Notes: generated by a model not told the origin, from the letters alone. 64,000 bases of DNA from Prorocentrum cordatum (GCA_963575745.1 CAUYUJ010005703.1:478154-542153); one strand, 5' to 3'; shown: positions 1 through 9,385, counted from the first letter of the stretch. Translations and numbers: made by a program.

Positions 1-700
1 AACCAATGAAAATCAACGAGTTTGCCCTCTCGGGGCGCTCTTGGGCGGCATCTTAATTCAAGGCCTCTTGGGGCGTCTTGGAGGCCTCCGGGGCAATTTA
101 AAACGCATCGTGCGGCCTCTTGGGGGTCTCGTGGGGGCCTCTTGGGGGCTTCCTGGGGGCCTCTTGGGGCCTCTTGGGGGCATCTTGGGGCGGAGAGCTT
201 GATTTTCCACTTCGCATTCCCTCTCTTGGGACCATCTTGGGGCCTTCTTGGGACCCTCTTGCGACATCTTGGGCGGCTCTGGGGCCGTCTCGGCGCCCTC
301 TTGGGCCGTCTTGGGGCCCTCTTGGGAGCCACTTGGGCCGTCTGTTAGCGGTTTTGGGAGCCTCTTGGGCGGGGCTTTAGCGCCGGAAGCACGAAACAGC
401 GAGAATGCAAAAAAACATTGAAAAAACAAATGAAAATCAACGACTTTGCCCGTCTCGGGGCGCTCTTGGGCGGAAGTCTTAAAATCCTCTCGGGGCGTCT
501 TGGGGGCCTCCGGGGCACTTTGAAACGCATCGTGCGTCGCCAAAAACCCCTGGACGGCGTCTTGGGCGTGTCTCGAGACAGTCTGGGGCCGCCGAGATTG
601 CTGTCTGAGGGCTCCCTGGGGCGATTTTAAACCTCCCAGAGGCGGGCCGGGGCCCCGGTCCCCACATTTGTGGTCGAGGTTCCGGCCCCGAGCCCCCGGG
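1..700. repeat. Degenerate G-rich repeat block (GGGGCCTCTTGGG type)
   Basis: The block is a run of imperfect short repeats around GGGGCCTCTTGGGGGC and CTTGGGGCG. A longer duplicated segment starts near 4 and again near 426: both copies begin with an ATGAAAATCAACGA-type sequence followed by a CTCGGGGCGCTCTTGGGCGG-type run. Long ORFs occur in several frames on both strands, but they are low-complexity Gly/Leu/Trp or Pro/Arg translations caused by the repeat. The same repeat type recurs in the opposite orientation at 34500-34930. No gene is supported here. From 700 to 890 I see only a TATATGTATATAAATG stretch and C-rich sequence. Confidence 0.7.
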
Positions 701-893
701 CCCGGTGCACCGTTATATGTATATAAATGCACACATAGGGGTGGTACGGGCCTACTGGGGGGCGTTGTTTCCCTGCTCTGCTGTGCTTATCATCCTTGCT
801 GCCCTCCCCCCCACACCCCCCACACCCACCCCACGCTCATCAATCTCGGGAGTTGGCGACGGGGGCGAGGGACAAAAAACATTCGTCCTGAAA

Positions 894-1490
894 GTTGGCA
901 AGAGCTGCACGGATGGAGGACGGCCCATTTTCAAGATGTGGCTCTCGCCTTAGCACCGCGCACATTCAAGAATTGCACGAACTTCGCGGTCGGAGGGCGG
1001 GCAGTTTTCAAGATGTGGCTCTCGCCTTAGCGCTGCGTACATTCGCTTTTAAAAATTGCACGAGATTCACGGACGGAGGGTGGCTTATTTTCAAAATGTG
1101 GCTCTCGCCTTAGCGCCGCGCACATTCGTCTTGAAGGTGTGCAATGGCTTCGCGGATGGAGGATGGAGGGTTCTCGCCTTAGCGCCGCGCACATTCGTTT
1201 TCAAAATTTGAAAGAGCTTCGCGGGTGGAGGGCGAGCAGTTTCCAAAATGTGGTTTTCGCCTTAGCGCTGCGCACATTCGCTGTTAAAACTTGCACGAGC
1301 TTCACGGATGGTGGGCGGCTCCTTTTCAAAATGTGGCCCTCGCCTTAGCGCCGCGCACATTCGTCTTCAAGATCTGCAAAGGCTTCACGGACGGAGGTTC
1401 GTTCATTTTCAAGTGTGACTCTCGCATTAGCGCCGCGCACATTCGTCGCAAGAGCTTGCAAGAGTTTCAAAAATTCTCATGGTCAACGTC
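894..1490 (+). repeat. Tandem cluster of dispersed repeat module A (about 83 bp, about 7 units)
   Basis: About seven diverged units of roughly 83 bp. Each carries a core close to TTCAAAATGTGGCTCTCGCC, then TTAGCGCCGCGCACATTCGT, then an AAA-rich spacer and a GAGCTTCACGGATGGAGGGCGG-like segment. The same module recurs at 2443-2700, 6125-6262, 20486-20775 and 30955-31180, with a single degenerate copy near 39010-39080. Small ORFs with the repeating peptide FKMWLSP are by-products of the repeat. Confidence 0.85.
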
Positions 1491-1785
1491 CCAAGAACGG
1501 TGTTTTGACACTACGTCGGAATGTCAGAGCGTAGCACGTTGATTCGCGGTGTTGCAATCCCAGGGATGGCGTTCTGGCACGATTCACGAGACGCAACAGT
1601 AACGGTCACTCGCGGCGTTGATTTCCAAAAATTGCCGTACTGACACAATTCCGGATTGTCAAACCAAACAATTGTCTTCCAAGGGGGACCTTCCCTCAGT
1701 GAACATGAACCCATGTAGGGGCCTATGGGGAAGGAAATTAAAGGGAGGGTACACGGCAATATCATTGCTGAATCTTAGGTTTCCA
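1485..1785 (+). repeat. Dispersed repeat modules B and C following module A
   Basis: Two units of about 65-70 bp (module B) contain CCCAGGGATGGCGTTCTGGC-like and ACGATTC...CGCAACAGTAACG...GATTCGCGGTGTTG-like segments. They are followed by module C, with CAATTGTCTTCCAAGGGGGA, then CTTCCCTCAGTGAACATGAA and CCATGTAGGGGCC. The A-B-C order recurs near 2.45-3.85 kb (interrupted by a fold-back insertion) and at 6.13-6.49 kb. It is followed by a TCC microsatellite here and near 3.9 kb. Confidence 0.75.
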
Positions 1786-1786
1786 T

Positions 1787-2112
1787 TTGTCCTCCTCCTC
1801 CTCCTCCTCCTCCTCCTCCTCCTCCTCCTCCCCCTCCCCTCTCCTCCTCCTCTCCTCCTAATCCTCCTCCTCTTCCTCCCAATACCCCTCCTCCTCCGCC
1901 CCCTGCCTCCTCCTCCTCCTATCCTCCGCTGCTCCCCCTCCTCCTCCTCCTCCTCCTCCCTCCTCCCTCCTCCTCCTCTCCTCCTCCTCCTCCTCCTCCC
2001 CTCCTCCTCCTGCTCCTCCTCCTCCTCCTCCTCCTCCTCCTCCTTCTCTCTCCTCCCTCTCCTCCTCCTCCTCCTCCTCCTCCTCCTCTTTCTCCTCCTC
2101 TATTCCTTCTGC
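1787..2112. repeat. TCC/GGA microsatellite
   Basis: Almost pure (CTC)n on the plus strand with scattered interruptions. Translation gives poly-Leu, poly-Ser or poly-Pro; no gene is inferred. The stretch from 2112 to 2440 holds no gene; it contains a perfect hairpin (listed separately) and nearby weaker GAAGC/GCTTC pairs. Confidence 0.95.
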
Positions 2113-2235
2113 TTACATAAACTTGTGCCGTCGAAAATCCGGATAGCGGCGCAGTCCAAAGCGGGTTAAAGCCTTATGGGGGACACTTGGGAGAACGCTT
2201 GAAATAATGCCTGGGGAGCTGGCAAGCTTGAGACA

Positions 2236-2256
2236 GGGAGCTTCGCAGAAGCTCCC
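2236..2256. other. Perfect 9-bp hairpin with 3-nt loop
   Basis: GGGAGCTTC, loop GCA, then GAAGCTCCC form a perfect inverted repeat. It resembles the short GC-rich hairpins seen at 44112-44178. It may be a local palindromic element or chance within GC-rich DNA. Confidence 0.7.
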
Positions 2257-2442
2257 AAGAGCTTCGAAGGAGCTGCGGAAAAGGCTTCCGGCAGACGTAT
2301 CGGAAGCGAGTGGAAACGCTTCCGGGACAAGCTGCGACTTTACAGGGGGCGCTGCGGGGACACTCCTCCCAGTCGCGCCCTTAGGCTGGTCGAAAGGGCG
2401 GGCGGGCGCTTCGCCTGAGACGTCCTTACCAATACTGATCCT

Positions 2443-2850
2443 GAAGCTTGAAATCTACAACAGCTTCACATATGGAGGGCGGGTGGCTTTCATCATGTGG
2501 CTCTCGCAATAGATCCGCGTACAGTCGTCTTGAAAAAATTGCGAGAACTTCACGGATGGAGGGCGAGTCATTTTCAAAAGGTGGCTCTCGCCTCCGCGCC
2601 GCGCGCATTCGTCTTAAAAGTTTGTAGGAATTTCACGGATGGAGGGCGGTTCCTTTTCAAAATGTGGCTCTCGCCTTAGAGCCGGGCACCTTCGTCATTT
2701 ATATACAAATGTCGCGGAATCCCCATGGTTAACGTACCAGAAACGGTGTTTTGGAACGATTCAGGACTGTCAGGGCGCAACAGCAATGTTGATTCGCGGT
2801 GTCGAACTCCAGGAATGGTGTTCTAGCACGATTCAGGATCGTCAAAAGGA
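2443..2850 (+). repeat. Second A-B composite repeat cluster
   Basis: About three module A units (2443-2700) carry the CTCACGGATGGAGGGCGG-like and CAAAATGTGGCTCTCGCC-like cores. They are followed by two module B units (about 2730-2845) with ACGGTGTTTTGGAACGATTC and CAATGTTGATTCGCGGTGTC. The second B unit is cut at about 2845 by the fold-back element, and B/C-like sequence resumes at about 3722. Confidence 0.75.
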
Positions 2851-3721
2851 GAGAGCGTGATCCGACGCCGCTTTACTCTGGAAAATTGCCGCCCTTTTCC
2901 TCCGGAACCCGGGGTTCCCCCCCCCCCCTCCGAAAATCCCCCCCCCTCCTGCTGGACCCCCCCCCCTTCCCCTGGCCAAACCCGCCCCCTCCCCTAACCC
3001 CCACCCCCCCCCTCGAGCTCGAAAACCGGGGGGGGTCACTACCGGTTCGAACCCCCCCCCCCTCGAAAACCGGAGGGGGGGGTCACTACCGGTTCGAACC
3101 ACTGAGCTGTCCCACTGTTCCCACCACTGTCCCCACTGTCCCTACCACTGTCCCCACTGTACCTCTTTCCCATTGTCCCACCGCCGTCCTCGCCACCGCC
3201 TTCACCACTGTCCCCACCACCACTGTACCCTCCACTGTCCTACTGTTTCCACCACATTCCCACTGTCCCCACACCACTGTCCCCACCACCACCGTCCCCA
3301 CCACTGTCCCACTGTCCCCACTGTTCCCACCATTGTCCTCACCATTGTCCCCACCACTACCGTCCCCAACACTGTCCCACTGTCCCCACCACTGTCCCGC
3401 TGTCCCCTCACCACTGTCCCCACCACCACCGTCCCCACCACTGTCCGCACCCCCCCATCGGTTTTCGAGGGGAGGGGGGGGGTGTTCGAACCGGTAGTGA
3501 CCCCCCCCGGTTTTCGAGCTCGAGGGGGAGGGGGGGGGAGGGGTTCGAACCGGTAGTGACCCCCCCCCTTTTCATGATGAACTGGGGGGGGGGGGGGGGG
3601 TTCGAACCAGTAGTGACCCCCCCCCGGTTTTCCGGAGGGGGGGGGGGGAGGGGTTCGAACCGGTAGTGACCCCCCCCGGTTTTCCGCTAGCAGCGGTAGA
3701 TCACGCTCTTTCTCAAAATGC
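2845..3721. mobile_element. Fold-back element with long G/C-rich inverted arms
   Basis: The left arm (about 2845-3105) and right arm (about 3455-3720) are inverted versions of each other. Both contain GGTTCGAAC/GTTCGAACC beside TAGTGACC/GGTCACTA and runs of C or G next to GGTTTTC/GAAAACC. The tips match: AGAGCGTGATC at 2852-2862 and GATCACGCTCT at 3699-3709. The heptamer ATCGTCA lies just outside both ends (2838-2844 and 3723-3729), and the element interrupts a module B repeat, so ATCGTCA may be a target-site duplication. No transposase is visible, so it would be non-autonomous. ORFs here are shadows of the repeat. Confidence 0.65.
3108..3450. repeat. CACTGTCCC minisatellite, core of the fold-back element
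   Basis: Tandem, variable-length units built on CCCACTGTCCCCACCA and CACTGTCCC. The array lies exactly between the two inverted arms. Confidence 0.9.
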
Positions 3722-4085
3722 AATCGTCAGGTTCATTGGTGGCGTTGGAGTTCCGAGAATGATAGTTTGGGGCGCTTCAGGATCTGCCAACGATTGTCTC
3801 CCAACGGGGCACTTCTCAGTGGACCTGAATCCTTGTAGGGGCCTCCGACGATGAGTCTTCCATCATCGCTGATGAGTCTTCGGTTTACACTGGTCCTCCT
3901 CCTCCTCCTCCTTCTCCTGCTCCTCCGCCCTCCTCCTCCTCCTCCTCCTCCTCCTCCACCTCCTCCTCCTCCTCCTCCTCCTCCTCCTCCTCCTCCTCTT
4001 CCTCTCCTCCTTCTTGTTTTCCTCCTCCTCCTCCTCTTTCTCCTCGTCGTCCTCCTCCTCCCCCTCCTCCTCCTCCTCCTCCGAG
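3722..4085 (+). repeat. Resumed B/C repeat modules and TCC microsatellite
   Basis: After the fold-back insertion a module B remainder (GTTCATTGGTGGCGTTGG, AGAATGATAGTTTGGGGCG) and a module C copy (GATTGTCTCCCAACGGGGCA, CCTTGTAGGGGCC) reappear. From about 3890 the sequence is (CTC)n on the plus strand. This repeats the A-B-C-microsatellite order seen at 0.9-2.1 kb. Confidence 0.7.
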
Positions 4086-4445
4086 CCCCTTTCCCCTCGA
4101 GAGGGTTGGGCGCGCGCACTTGAGAGGGGCGCAGCGCGCCCGAGCCGCGTCGCGGGCCATGGCGGCGTCAGCCTGATCAAGACTCACCAGAAGAAGGCGA
4201 CCAATGCCAGGAATCGTTTCGGCAAGGTCGCCATTGTGAAAGACGTCGTGATGATCAATACCCGCCGGAAGAAGGCGACCAAGGCTGGGAATCGTTTCAG
4301 GAAGGTCGTCATCGTGAAGGACTTTGTGATGATCAAGACCCGCCAGAAGAAGGCGACCAAGGCTGGGAATCGTTTCGGCCAAGTCGTCATCGTGAAGGGC
4401 GTTGCGATGATCAACGCCCTCCAGAAGAAGGCGACCAAGGCCTGA
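4014..4445 (+). CDS. Short ORF with three 26-residue Lys-rich repeats (doubtful gene)
   Basis: A 143-codon ORF. Its first half is microsatellite-derived poly-Ser. Its second half holds three in-frame 78-bp units (4179-4256, 4257-4334, 4335-4412) plus a partial fourth ending at a TGA. Each unit encodes a K-T-x-Q-K-K-A-T-x-A-x-N-R-F core followed by V-x-I-V-K-x-x-x-M-I, so it is basic with alternating hydrophobics. Because 78 is divisible by three, minus-strand frames are open too: one reads as a hydrophobic repeat, another as an acidic HHDxxHDDDLAETIP-like repeat. I do not recognise a family. Differences between units are not obviously synonymous in any frame, so this may be a minisatellite rather than a gene. 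The rest of 4446-4690 shows no gene. Confidence 0.3.
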   Translation: MFSSSSSSFSSSSSSSPSSSSSSEPLSPREGWARALERGAARPSRVAGHGGVSLIKTHQKKATNARNRFGKVAIVKDVVMINTRRKKATKAGNRFRKVVIVKDFVMIKTRQKKATKAGNRFGQVVIVKGVAMINALQKKATKA

Positions 4446-4689
4446 GGTGCGTGAGCCGTGGCGGCGTGGTCTGGGATTGGCCTGGGCTTCCTCGTCGCCT
4501 CTGCTGGGCTCGCCTCGGTCCTGTTTCGTCGCCTCTGTTGTTTTTCCTTTGGTTTCTGGCCTGCATCGTCGCCGTGCTGGATTCCCCTCGGAATAGCTGG
4601 GCTTTGGGCTCGGCGCTGGCTCCCCGTAGGAAGGAGTGCTTTGGCTAGGCGCCAGGGCGGGCAAGACCCCCGCCGTCTCATCAGATCCC

Positions 4690-5106
4690 TCAGATCCCTC
4701 CTCCTCCTCCGCCGCCCCCTCCTCCTTCTTTTCCTCCTCCTCCTCTTCCTCCTAATCCTCCTCCTCCTCCCTCCTCCTCCCTCCTCCTCCTCCTCCTCCT
4801 CCTCCTCCTCCTCTCCTCCTCCCCCTCCTCTTCCCTCCTCTCCTCCTCCCTCCCTCCTCCTCCTCCTCCTCCTCCTCCTCCTCCTCCTCCTCCTCCTCCT
4901 CCTCTCCTCCTCCTCCTCCTCTCTCCTCCGCCTCCTCCTCCGCCTCCCCTCCTCCGCTTCCTCCTTCGCCTCCACCTCCTCCTCCGCCCTCCTCCTCCTC
5001 CTCCTTCCTCGCCCTCCTCCTCCTCCTCCTCCTCCTCCTCCTCCCTCCTCCTCCTCCTCTTCCTCCTCCGCCTCTTCCTCCACCTCCTCCGCCTCGTCAT
5101 CCTCAT
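4690..5106. repeat. Interrupted TCC/GGA microsatellite
   Basis: About 400 bp of (CTC)n with frequent CCG, CTT and CTA interruptions. It produces long low-complexity ORFs in all frames (poly-Leu/Ser/Pro on plus; poly-Glu/Arg/Gly on minus), none of them a credible gene. Confidence 0.95.
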
Positions 5107-5655
5107 TTTCCGCTTGTTAATACTACTAAAAATACTAACATTATTAACAGTATTAGTGTATGAGTCGTAGTACTATCACTGCATTATTAATTTAGTGTAG
5201 TATGAGTACAAGTACAATGAATACCCTCAGTAACGCCATTCGTGTTACTAAGATTGTTGCTACGATTAGTGATACTAACCGTACTACTAAAAGTATACTT
5301 GTCGGTGCTAGCATTCGTATCATTAACACCCGTTTTCGTATTGCTACCACTATGCTTTACCATCTGTAATATGTAGTAGTACTAACCATGTTAAAAAATA
5401 AAAGCAGTACGAATATCAGTTGCATTCATCGTGGTAGAATTCGTGCTGGTAGTCTTCTTCTTAAACAATTACCGGTAGTATTATCATAAACATGATTAGT
5501 GTTCAGTTTCGTCTTAGTCTGCGCCATCTTATCATTAGCTTTCGTATGGGTGGCGTGCCGATTAATAATTTCCTTACTCAAATAAGTACCGGTTGTCTGC
5601 ACATTGTGATTATCATTACTACTAGTGTCATCAATATTAGTACTATGACATTATA
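5107..5655. repeat. AT-rich triplet-periodic island
   Basis: A sharp drop in GC. The sequence is made of short words such as ACTA, ATTAGT, AGTACT, ATTATT and their complements with an apparent three-base rhythm, but it lacks a long ORF. A second island of the same kind is at 9056-9330. It is probably a decayed AT-rich triplet repeat; no gene is supported. Confidence 0.6.
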
Positions 5656-6064
5656 GTGTTATTAGTAGCGATCGTCCGCATAGCGTTCCTCATCCTCATC
5701 ATCCTCCTCCTGCTGCTCCTGCTCGTCCTCCACCGCTTCCCCATCATCATCCTCGTCTTCCTCCCCCGTCCTCAACCTTCTTCCTTCTCATCATCATCAC
5801 CAGCTTCAGCATCAACATCATCTTCATCATCATCAGCCTCATCACCCGCATCATCGGCATCCTCCTCATCCGCATCATCAGCATCAGCATCGTCGTCAGT
5901 ATAAACATCGCCATCAGCATCATAATCATATCTCTCCTCATCGTCCGCCTCCTCCTCCTCGTTCGCCTCCTCCCCCGCCTCCTCCTCCTCCCCCCCTTCC
6001 TCATCATCCTCGTTCGCCTCCTCCTACTCCTCCTCCTCCTCAGCATCATCATCATCTCATCATT

Positions 6065-6098
<34 letters not shown>

Positions 6099-6125
6099 GC
6101 ATCATCATCATCACCATCATCCTCT
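5656..6125. repeat. Mixed TCC and CAT/ATC triplet microsatellite
   Basis: CTC-rich sequence passes into CATCATCAT repeats with interspersed CAG/CTC. ORFs here (poly-Asp/Met/Arg on minus, Ser/Ala on plus) follow from the triplet repeat. Confidence 0.9.
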
Positions 6126-6490
6126 TCAAAATATGGCGTTCGCCTAAGCGCCGCGCACATTCGCCACAAAAAACTGCAAGAGCTTCACGAACGGAGGGCG
6201 GGCAGTCCTCAAAACATGGTTCCCGTCTTCGCGCCGCGCTCAGTCGTCTTCAAAGCGTACAGCCGCTTCAAGGTTCAGTATCGCTGACGCCCCAGAAATG
6301 GCGTTTGGCGCGACCTCGGATCGTCAGGGCGCGACCGTCACATTGATTTGTGGCGTTGACACCCCAAGAATGATGTTCTGGCACAAAGTCCCAGGGATGG
6401 TGCTTTGGCACGGCTGCAGATCGTCAACCAGTTGTCCTCCAACGGAGCACTTCCCGCAGTGAAAGTACAACGTTGCCCTATGAATCGGGA
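6125..6490 (+). repeat. Third A-B-C composite repeat cluster
   Basis: Module A units (CAAAATATGGCGTTCGCC; CTCAAAACATGGTTCCCGTC) are followed by module B units (CCCAGAAATGGCGTTTGGCG; CACATTGATTTGTGGCG; CAAGAATGATGTTCTGGCAC) and by module C (CAGTTGTCCTCCAACGGAGC, ACTTCCCGCAGTG). The order matches the clusters at 0.9-1.8 and 2.4-3.9 kb. Confidence 0.75.
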
Positions 6491-7077
6491 ACGTGGAAGG
6501 AGGGTTTGAGTCTTGGATTTGCACTGGTCGCCCGCCTCCTCCTCCCCATCCCCCCATCACCTCTCCTGTCCTTTTTTTTTTTCCCAACCCGCCGAGCGCC
6601 ACGACGGATTTCGTTTTTTTTTGGGGGGAGGGCGACGAGGGAACGAGGGAGAAGAGGAGGGAGACGAGGCCGAGGGGGAAGCAACGACGAACCGAAAGCG
6701 CAGAAACGACAACGCGGGAGGACAGGAAAAGAGAGGGGAGGCGACAGAGCGACGAGACGAGACGACACGAGGCAAAGCGACAAGAAAATAGCGGATCCGC
6801 GGCCCAACTCCATGCTAAGATGTCGAAGCCTTCCACGACCAGGGAGCAACGAGGCCGAAGATGTCGCCGAAGATGTCAATGTCCGACGTCTGCGCCCACC
6901 ACGAGAAACCAACGCCATCAGGATGAGGATGAGCAGGAGCCCGAACAGCGGCTGCGCACAACCCAATGCGCATCGACCAGCCCGCCTAGAGCGACAGTGA
7001 CCAAGCAAAATGCCTCCAGCGCACCATGACTCAAGCAGCTCAGCAAGCCCCTCCACATACACATCATGCGATAACGT
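6491..7077. other. No supported gene; purine-rich spacer
   Basis: Purine-rich plus-strand DNA with poly-T and poly-G runs near 6570-6630. Several ORFs run through it on both strands, all Arg/Glu-rich or Ser/Leu-rich. I see no conserved motif and call no gene. Confidence 0.5.
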
Positions 7078-7145
<68 letters not shown>

Positions 7146-7146
7146 A
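7078..7146. repeat. Pure (GAT)n microsatellite
   Basis: About 22 uninterrupted GAT/ATG/TGA triplets. It would encode poly-Asp or poly-Met on the plus strand and poly-His on the minus strand in the ORFs that cross it. Confidence 0.97.
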
Positions 7147-7488
7147 GCTGCACTCCCCAGCCGACTTCACGAGGAAGAAACAGGGGAACCGGCCGAACAT
7201 GCGGTTCGAAGGTCACGGCGACCACCAAGCTACCAAGACGATGTAGGAGTACGAGACGAAGAACATACCGAGCCAGAGATGGGGAGCAAGTCGTAGAAGA
7301 GACGACGCATCAGGCCTCACCCTCGGAGCTGGCAGCAGCAGGGCGGGGGCGCCCGCAGGCGCCTGCGGCCAGCGCTGGCAGCTCGCGAGCGCAAGAGGCC
7401 CACGCGCCCGGAGTGGAAGACGAGGCAGGCCCATCCACCACGACCGAACTAGAATTCACTCCTCCTCTGCCGAGCGAGCGCAATAACC

Positions 7489-7887
7489 TCACCCATCCTG
7501 CGCCTCGGCCTCGCGCTGCGCCTCGGCTCCGCGCTGGCGAAGAAGCAGCGCAGCACGCGACCAGCCCAGGCCCTTCTTGAGCTCGCCCTTGTCGCGCGCG
7601 TGGCGGCCGCGGGCGCCAAAGAAGCGCCCCTGACCCTCCAAGCAATCGCAGACGGACTGCGCCGTGGAGTCCCCGCGCAGCATCATCTGCGCGAGATGCA
7701 AGGCACCCTGGCATGCCACCGCCTCTTCCTCAGACAGCGGGCAGGCCTCAGACACCATGGTAGTCGGAGAACTCGGGCTGGTAGACGCTAGACTGGAGCC
7801 AATGGCCGGAGGACTGGTCGACTGGTCGACGCAGAAGGAGTACTGCACGCGGTAGCCGGAGGACCAGAGCAGGGAGTCAATGAGCAT
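7489..7887 (-). CDS. Weak hypothetical ORF, possibly an exon
   Basis: A 132-codon minus-strand ORF. Residues about 45-110 look protein-like rather than repetitive: they include an SEEEAVACQGALHLAQMM segment with an amphipathic-helix pattern, followed by a basic stretch and an acidic/Ala-rich end. The N-terminal part overlaps PTT/SSP-rich sequence related to the ORF upstream (8353-8961), so the two could be pieces of one spliced or frameshifted gene on the minus strand. I recognise no domain. A competing plus-strand ORF (7026-7580) begins with the poly-Asp microsatellite and is less convincing. Confidence 0.25.
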   Translation of the reverse strand: MLIDSLLWSSGYRVQYSFCVDQSTSPPAIGSSLASTSPSSPTTMVSEACPLSEEEAVACQGALHLAQMMLRGDSTAQSVCDCLEGQGRFFGARGRHARDKGELKKGLGWSRAALLLRQRGAEAQREAEAQDG

Positions 7888-8352
7888 GAAGAGGTAGTCG
7901 GAGAATTGGGCACTGAAGTCGGATGATTCGCTTCGATCCCAGCCGCCGCCGCCACAACGCCAGGAGCCGCCATCGCAACGCCGCCCGGGGCCGCCGCCGT
8001 TACGACACCCGGGGCCGCCTCCGAGTCAGAAGAAGTGGGACGCAAGGTAGTTGGAGGGCTGGGCAATGTAGCCGGAGGACTGGACAAAAGCGTCGGAGGA
8101 CAGGAGCCGGCCCGCGGGGGATTTGAACTGGAAGTCGTTGAACTGGTACTGGTAGTCGGGAAGATGCTGAGCAGGCCGACCAGATGCAAGCGGTCGTGGT
8201 ACCACCTGTCCAGCAGATCGAGCTCCTGCGGGGCTTGTGCGGGAGGGGCCCTCCCTGGGCCAGGACCTCCTCCTCGTCGCTCCCGCCCCAGTCGACCGAT
8301 CCTTCTCGTATTCTGGAACTGCCTCGATCCAGGCCACGTCGTCCGCGCAGTG

Positions 8353-8961
8353 TCATACCATCGGACTGGTAGTCGGAAAAGGACTGGACAAGGTAGTCGG
8401 AGAACTGGACCTGGTAGTCGGAGGACTGGACCTGGTAGTCAGAGGCCTTGTCGAGGTAGTCGGAGGACTGGCGGCTGGCGTCGACAATGTGGGCGTCGGC
8501 GCGGGCGTCGGCGGAGTCGCGGCAGAGGATATCTCTTGCTGCAGGGTGGCTATCCGGAGGGCCAGTTTCGCGCACAACTCCGCCTGGGCTCCGGGGGAGG
8601 GCCTGACCTTCGGCAGCGCCAATCTCGGCTTCAGGCTCAGGTTCATGGCCGGCACCTTCTTCGGCAGGGCGCCGATGGGCGTGCTCGTGCGCCCGTCCTT
8701 CTGCAGCTTCCGAAGCAGGGCCGTCTTCTCGGCAATCATCATCCGCAGGCGAGGCGAGGCGGGCATGGGCAGCGGTTCCCGGGTGCGCGGCGGCGTCTGC
8801 GGCTCCACCGACGGCGCACGGACACGTGCCGGCGTCCGGGGCGCCATCGACCCCTGGAGCGCGTCGCCACTGTCCTGACCCCCAGCGCCATCCCGAGCTG
8901 CCTGAAGAACGCTCAGCTCGGTACGCCTCAGCAGCACCGCGGCCAGCCATCGGAGCTGCAT
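8353..8961 (-). CDS. Hypothetical Pro/Thr-rich ORF with a helical middle
   Basis: A 202-codon minus-strand ORF. Residues about 70-90 (RLRMMIAEKTALLRKLQ) and 125-145 (AQAELCAKLALRIATLQQE) have the heptad-like spacing of short amphipathic helices. The C-terminal 60 residues are P/T/S repeats encoded by a 21-bp minisatellite (8369-8480). Similar PTT/SSP repeats continue in another frame at 7788-8189, so the gene may be longer and frameshifted or spliced. No family is recognised. A longer overlapping ORF in another minus frame (8000-8974) reads the minisatellite as SSDYQVQ repeats; I cannot exclude that one. Confidence 0.3.
   Translation of the reverse strand: MQLRWLAAVLLRRTELSVLQAARDGAGGQDSGDALQGSMAPRTPARVRAPSVEPQTPPRTREPLPMPASPRLRMMIAEKTALLRKLQKDGRTSTPIGALPKKVPAMNLSLKPRLALPKVRPSPGAQAELCAKLALRIATLQQEISSAATPPTPAPTPTLSTPAASPPTTSTRPLTTRSSPPTTRSSSPTTLSSPFPTTSPMV
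8369..8480. repeat. 21-bp minisatellite
   Basis: Tandem units close to GTAGTCGGAGGACTGGACCT; related single units occur upstream around 7760-8160 (for example GTAGCCGGAGGACTGGAC near 8070). In-frame length preserves whichever ORF crosses it. Confidence 0.8.
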
Positions 8962-9055
8962 CCTTCCTCCTCATCCTCCCTTTCCTTTCCTCTCCTCTCC
9001 TTTCCGTCGGTCTAAGATTATCGTCGCTTCCTTCGGTCTAAGATGATCGTCCTCC

Positions 9056-9385
9056 TCATGTTCTTCTTGTTGGTGGTATTATTAGAATTAGTGTAACTAG
9101 TGTTGCGGTTATTGATAGCATTAGTAGTACTACTGCTATTACTGCTAGTCTTATTAATAATGTTACTAGTAATATCCATATCACTGTTACTAATAGTAAT
9201 ACTGCGAAGTTTAAGATTAGTATGAGTGTACGTATTCTTCTTAGCATTCTTCGTATTATGAACACGTAGTATGAGTATTAATGTTAATGTTCTGTGTGTT
9301 ATTCTTCTGATTAGTACTATGATTATTCCTCCTCCTCCTCCTCGTCATCATCATCATCATCAGCATCATCATCATCATCATCATC
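9056..9385. repeat. Second AT-rich triplet island followed by CTC/ATC microsatellite
   Basis: 9056-9325 is AT-rich with the ATTAGT/ACTGCT/ATTACT word usage of the 5107-5655 island. 9326-9385 is (CTC)n followed by (ATC)n. A minus-strand 69-codon Ile/Leu/Val ORF across the island reflects composition. The 70 bases up to the LTR hold nothing recognisable. Confidence 0.65.

Noticed and set aside
1618-2169. Long poly-Leu/Pro/Ser ORFs over CTC arrays (also 3851-4123, 4458-5120, 5656-5904)
   Set aside because: They are direct translations of triplet microsatellites; all frames on both strands are open for the same reason.
3086-3304. Val/Gly-rich minus ORF in the CACTGTCCC minisatellite
   Set aside because: Pure consequence of the tandem repeat.
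7026-7580. Plus-strand ORF with a poly-Asp run
   Set aside because: The Asp run is the (GAT)n microsatellite; the remainder has no motif and competes with better minus-strand ORFs.
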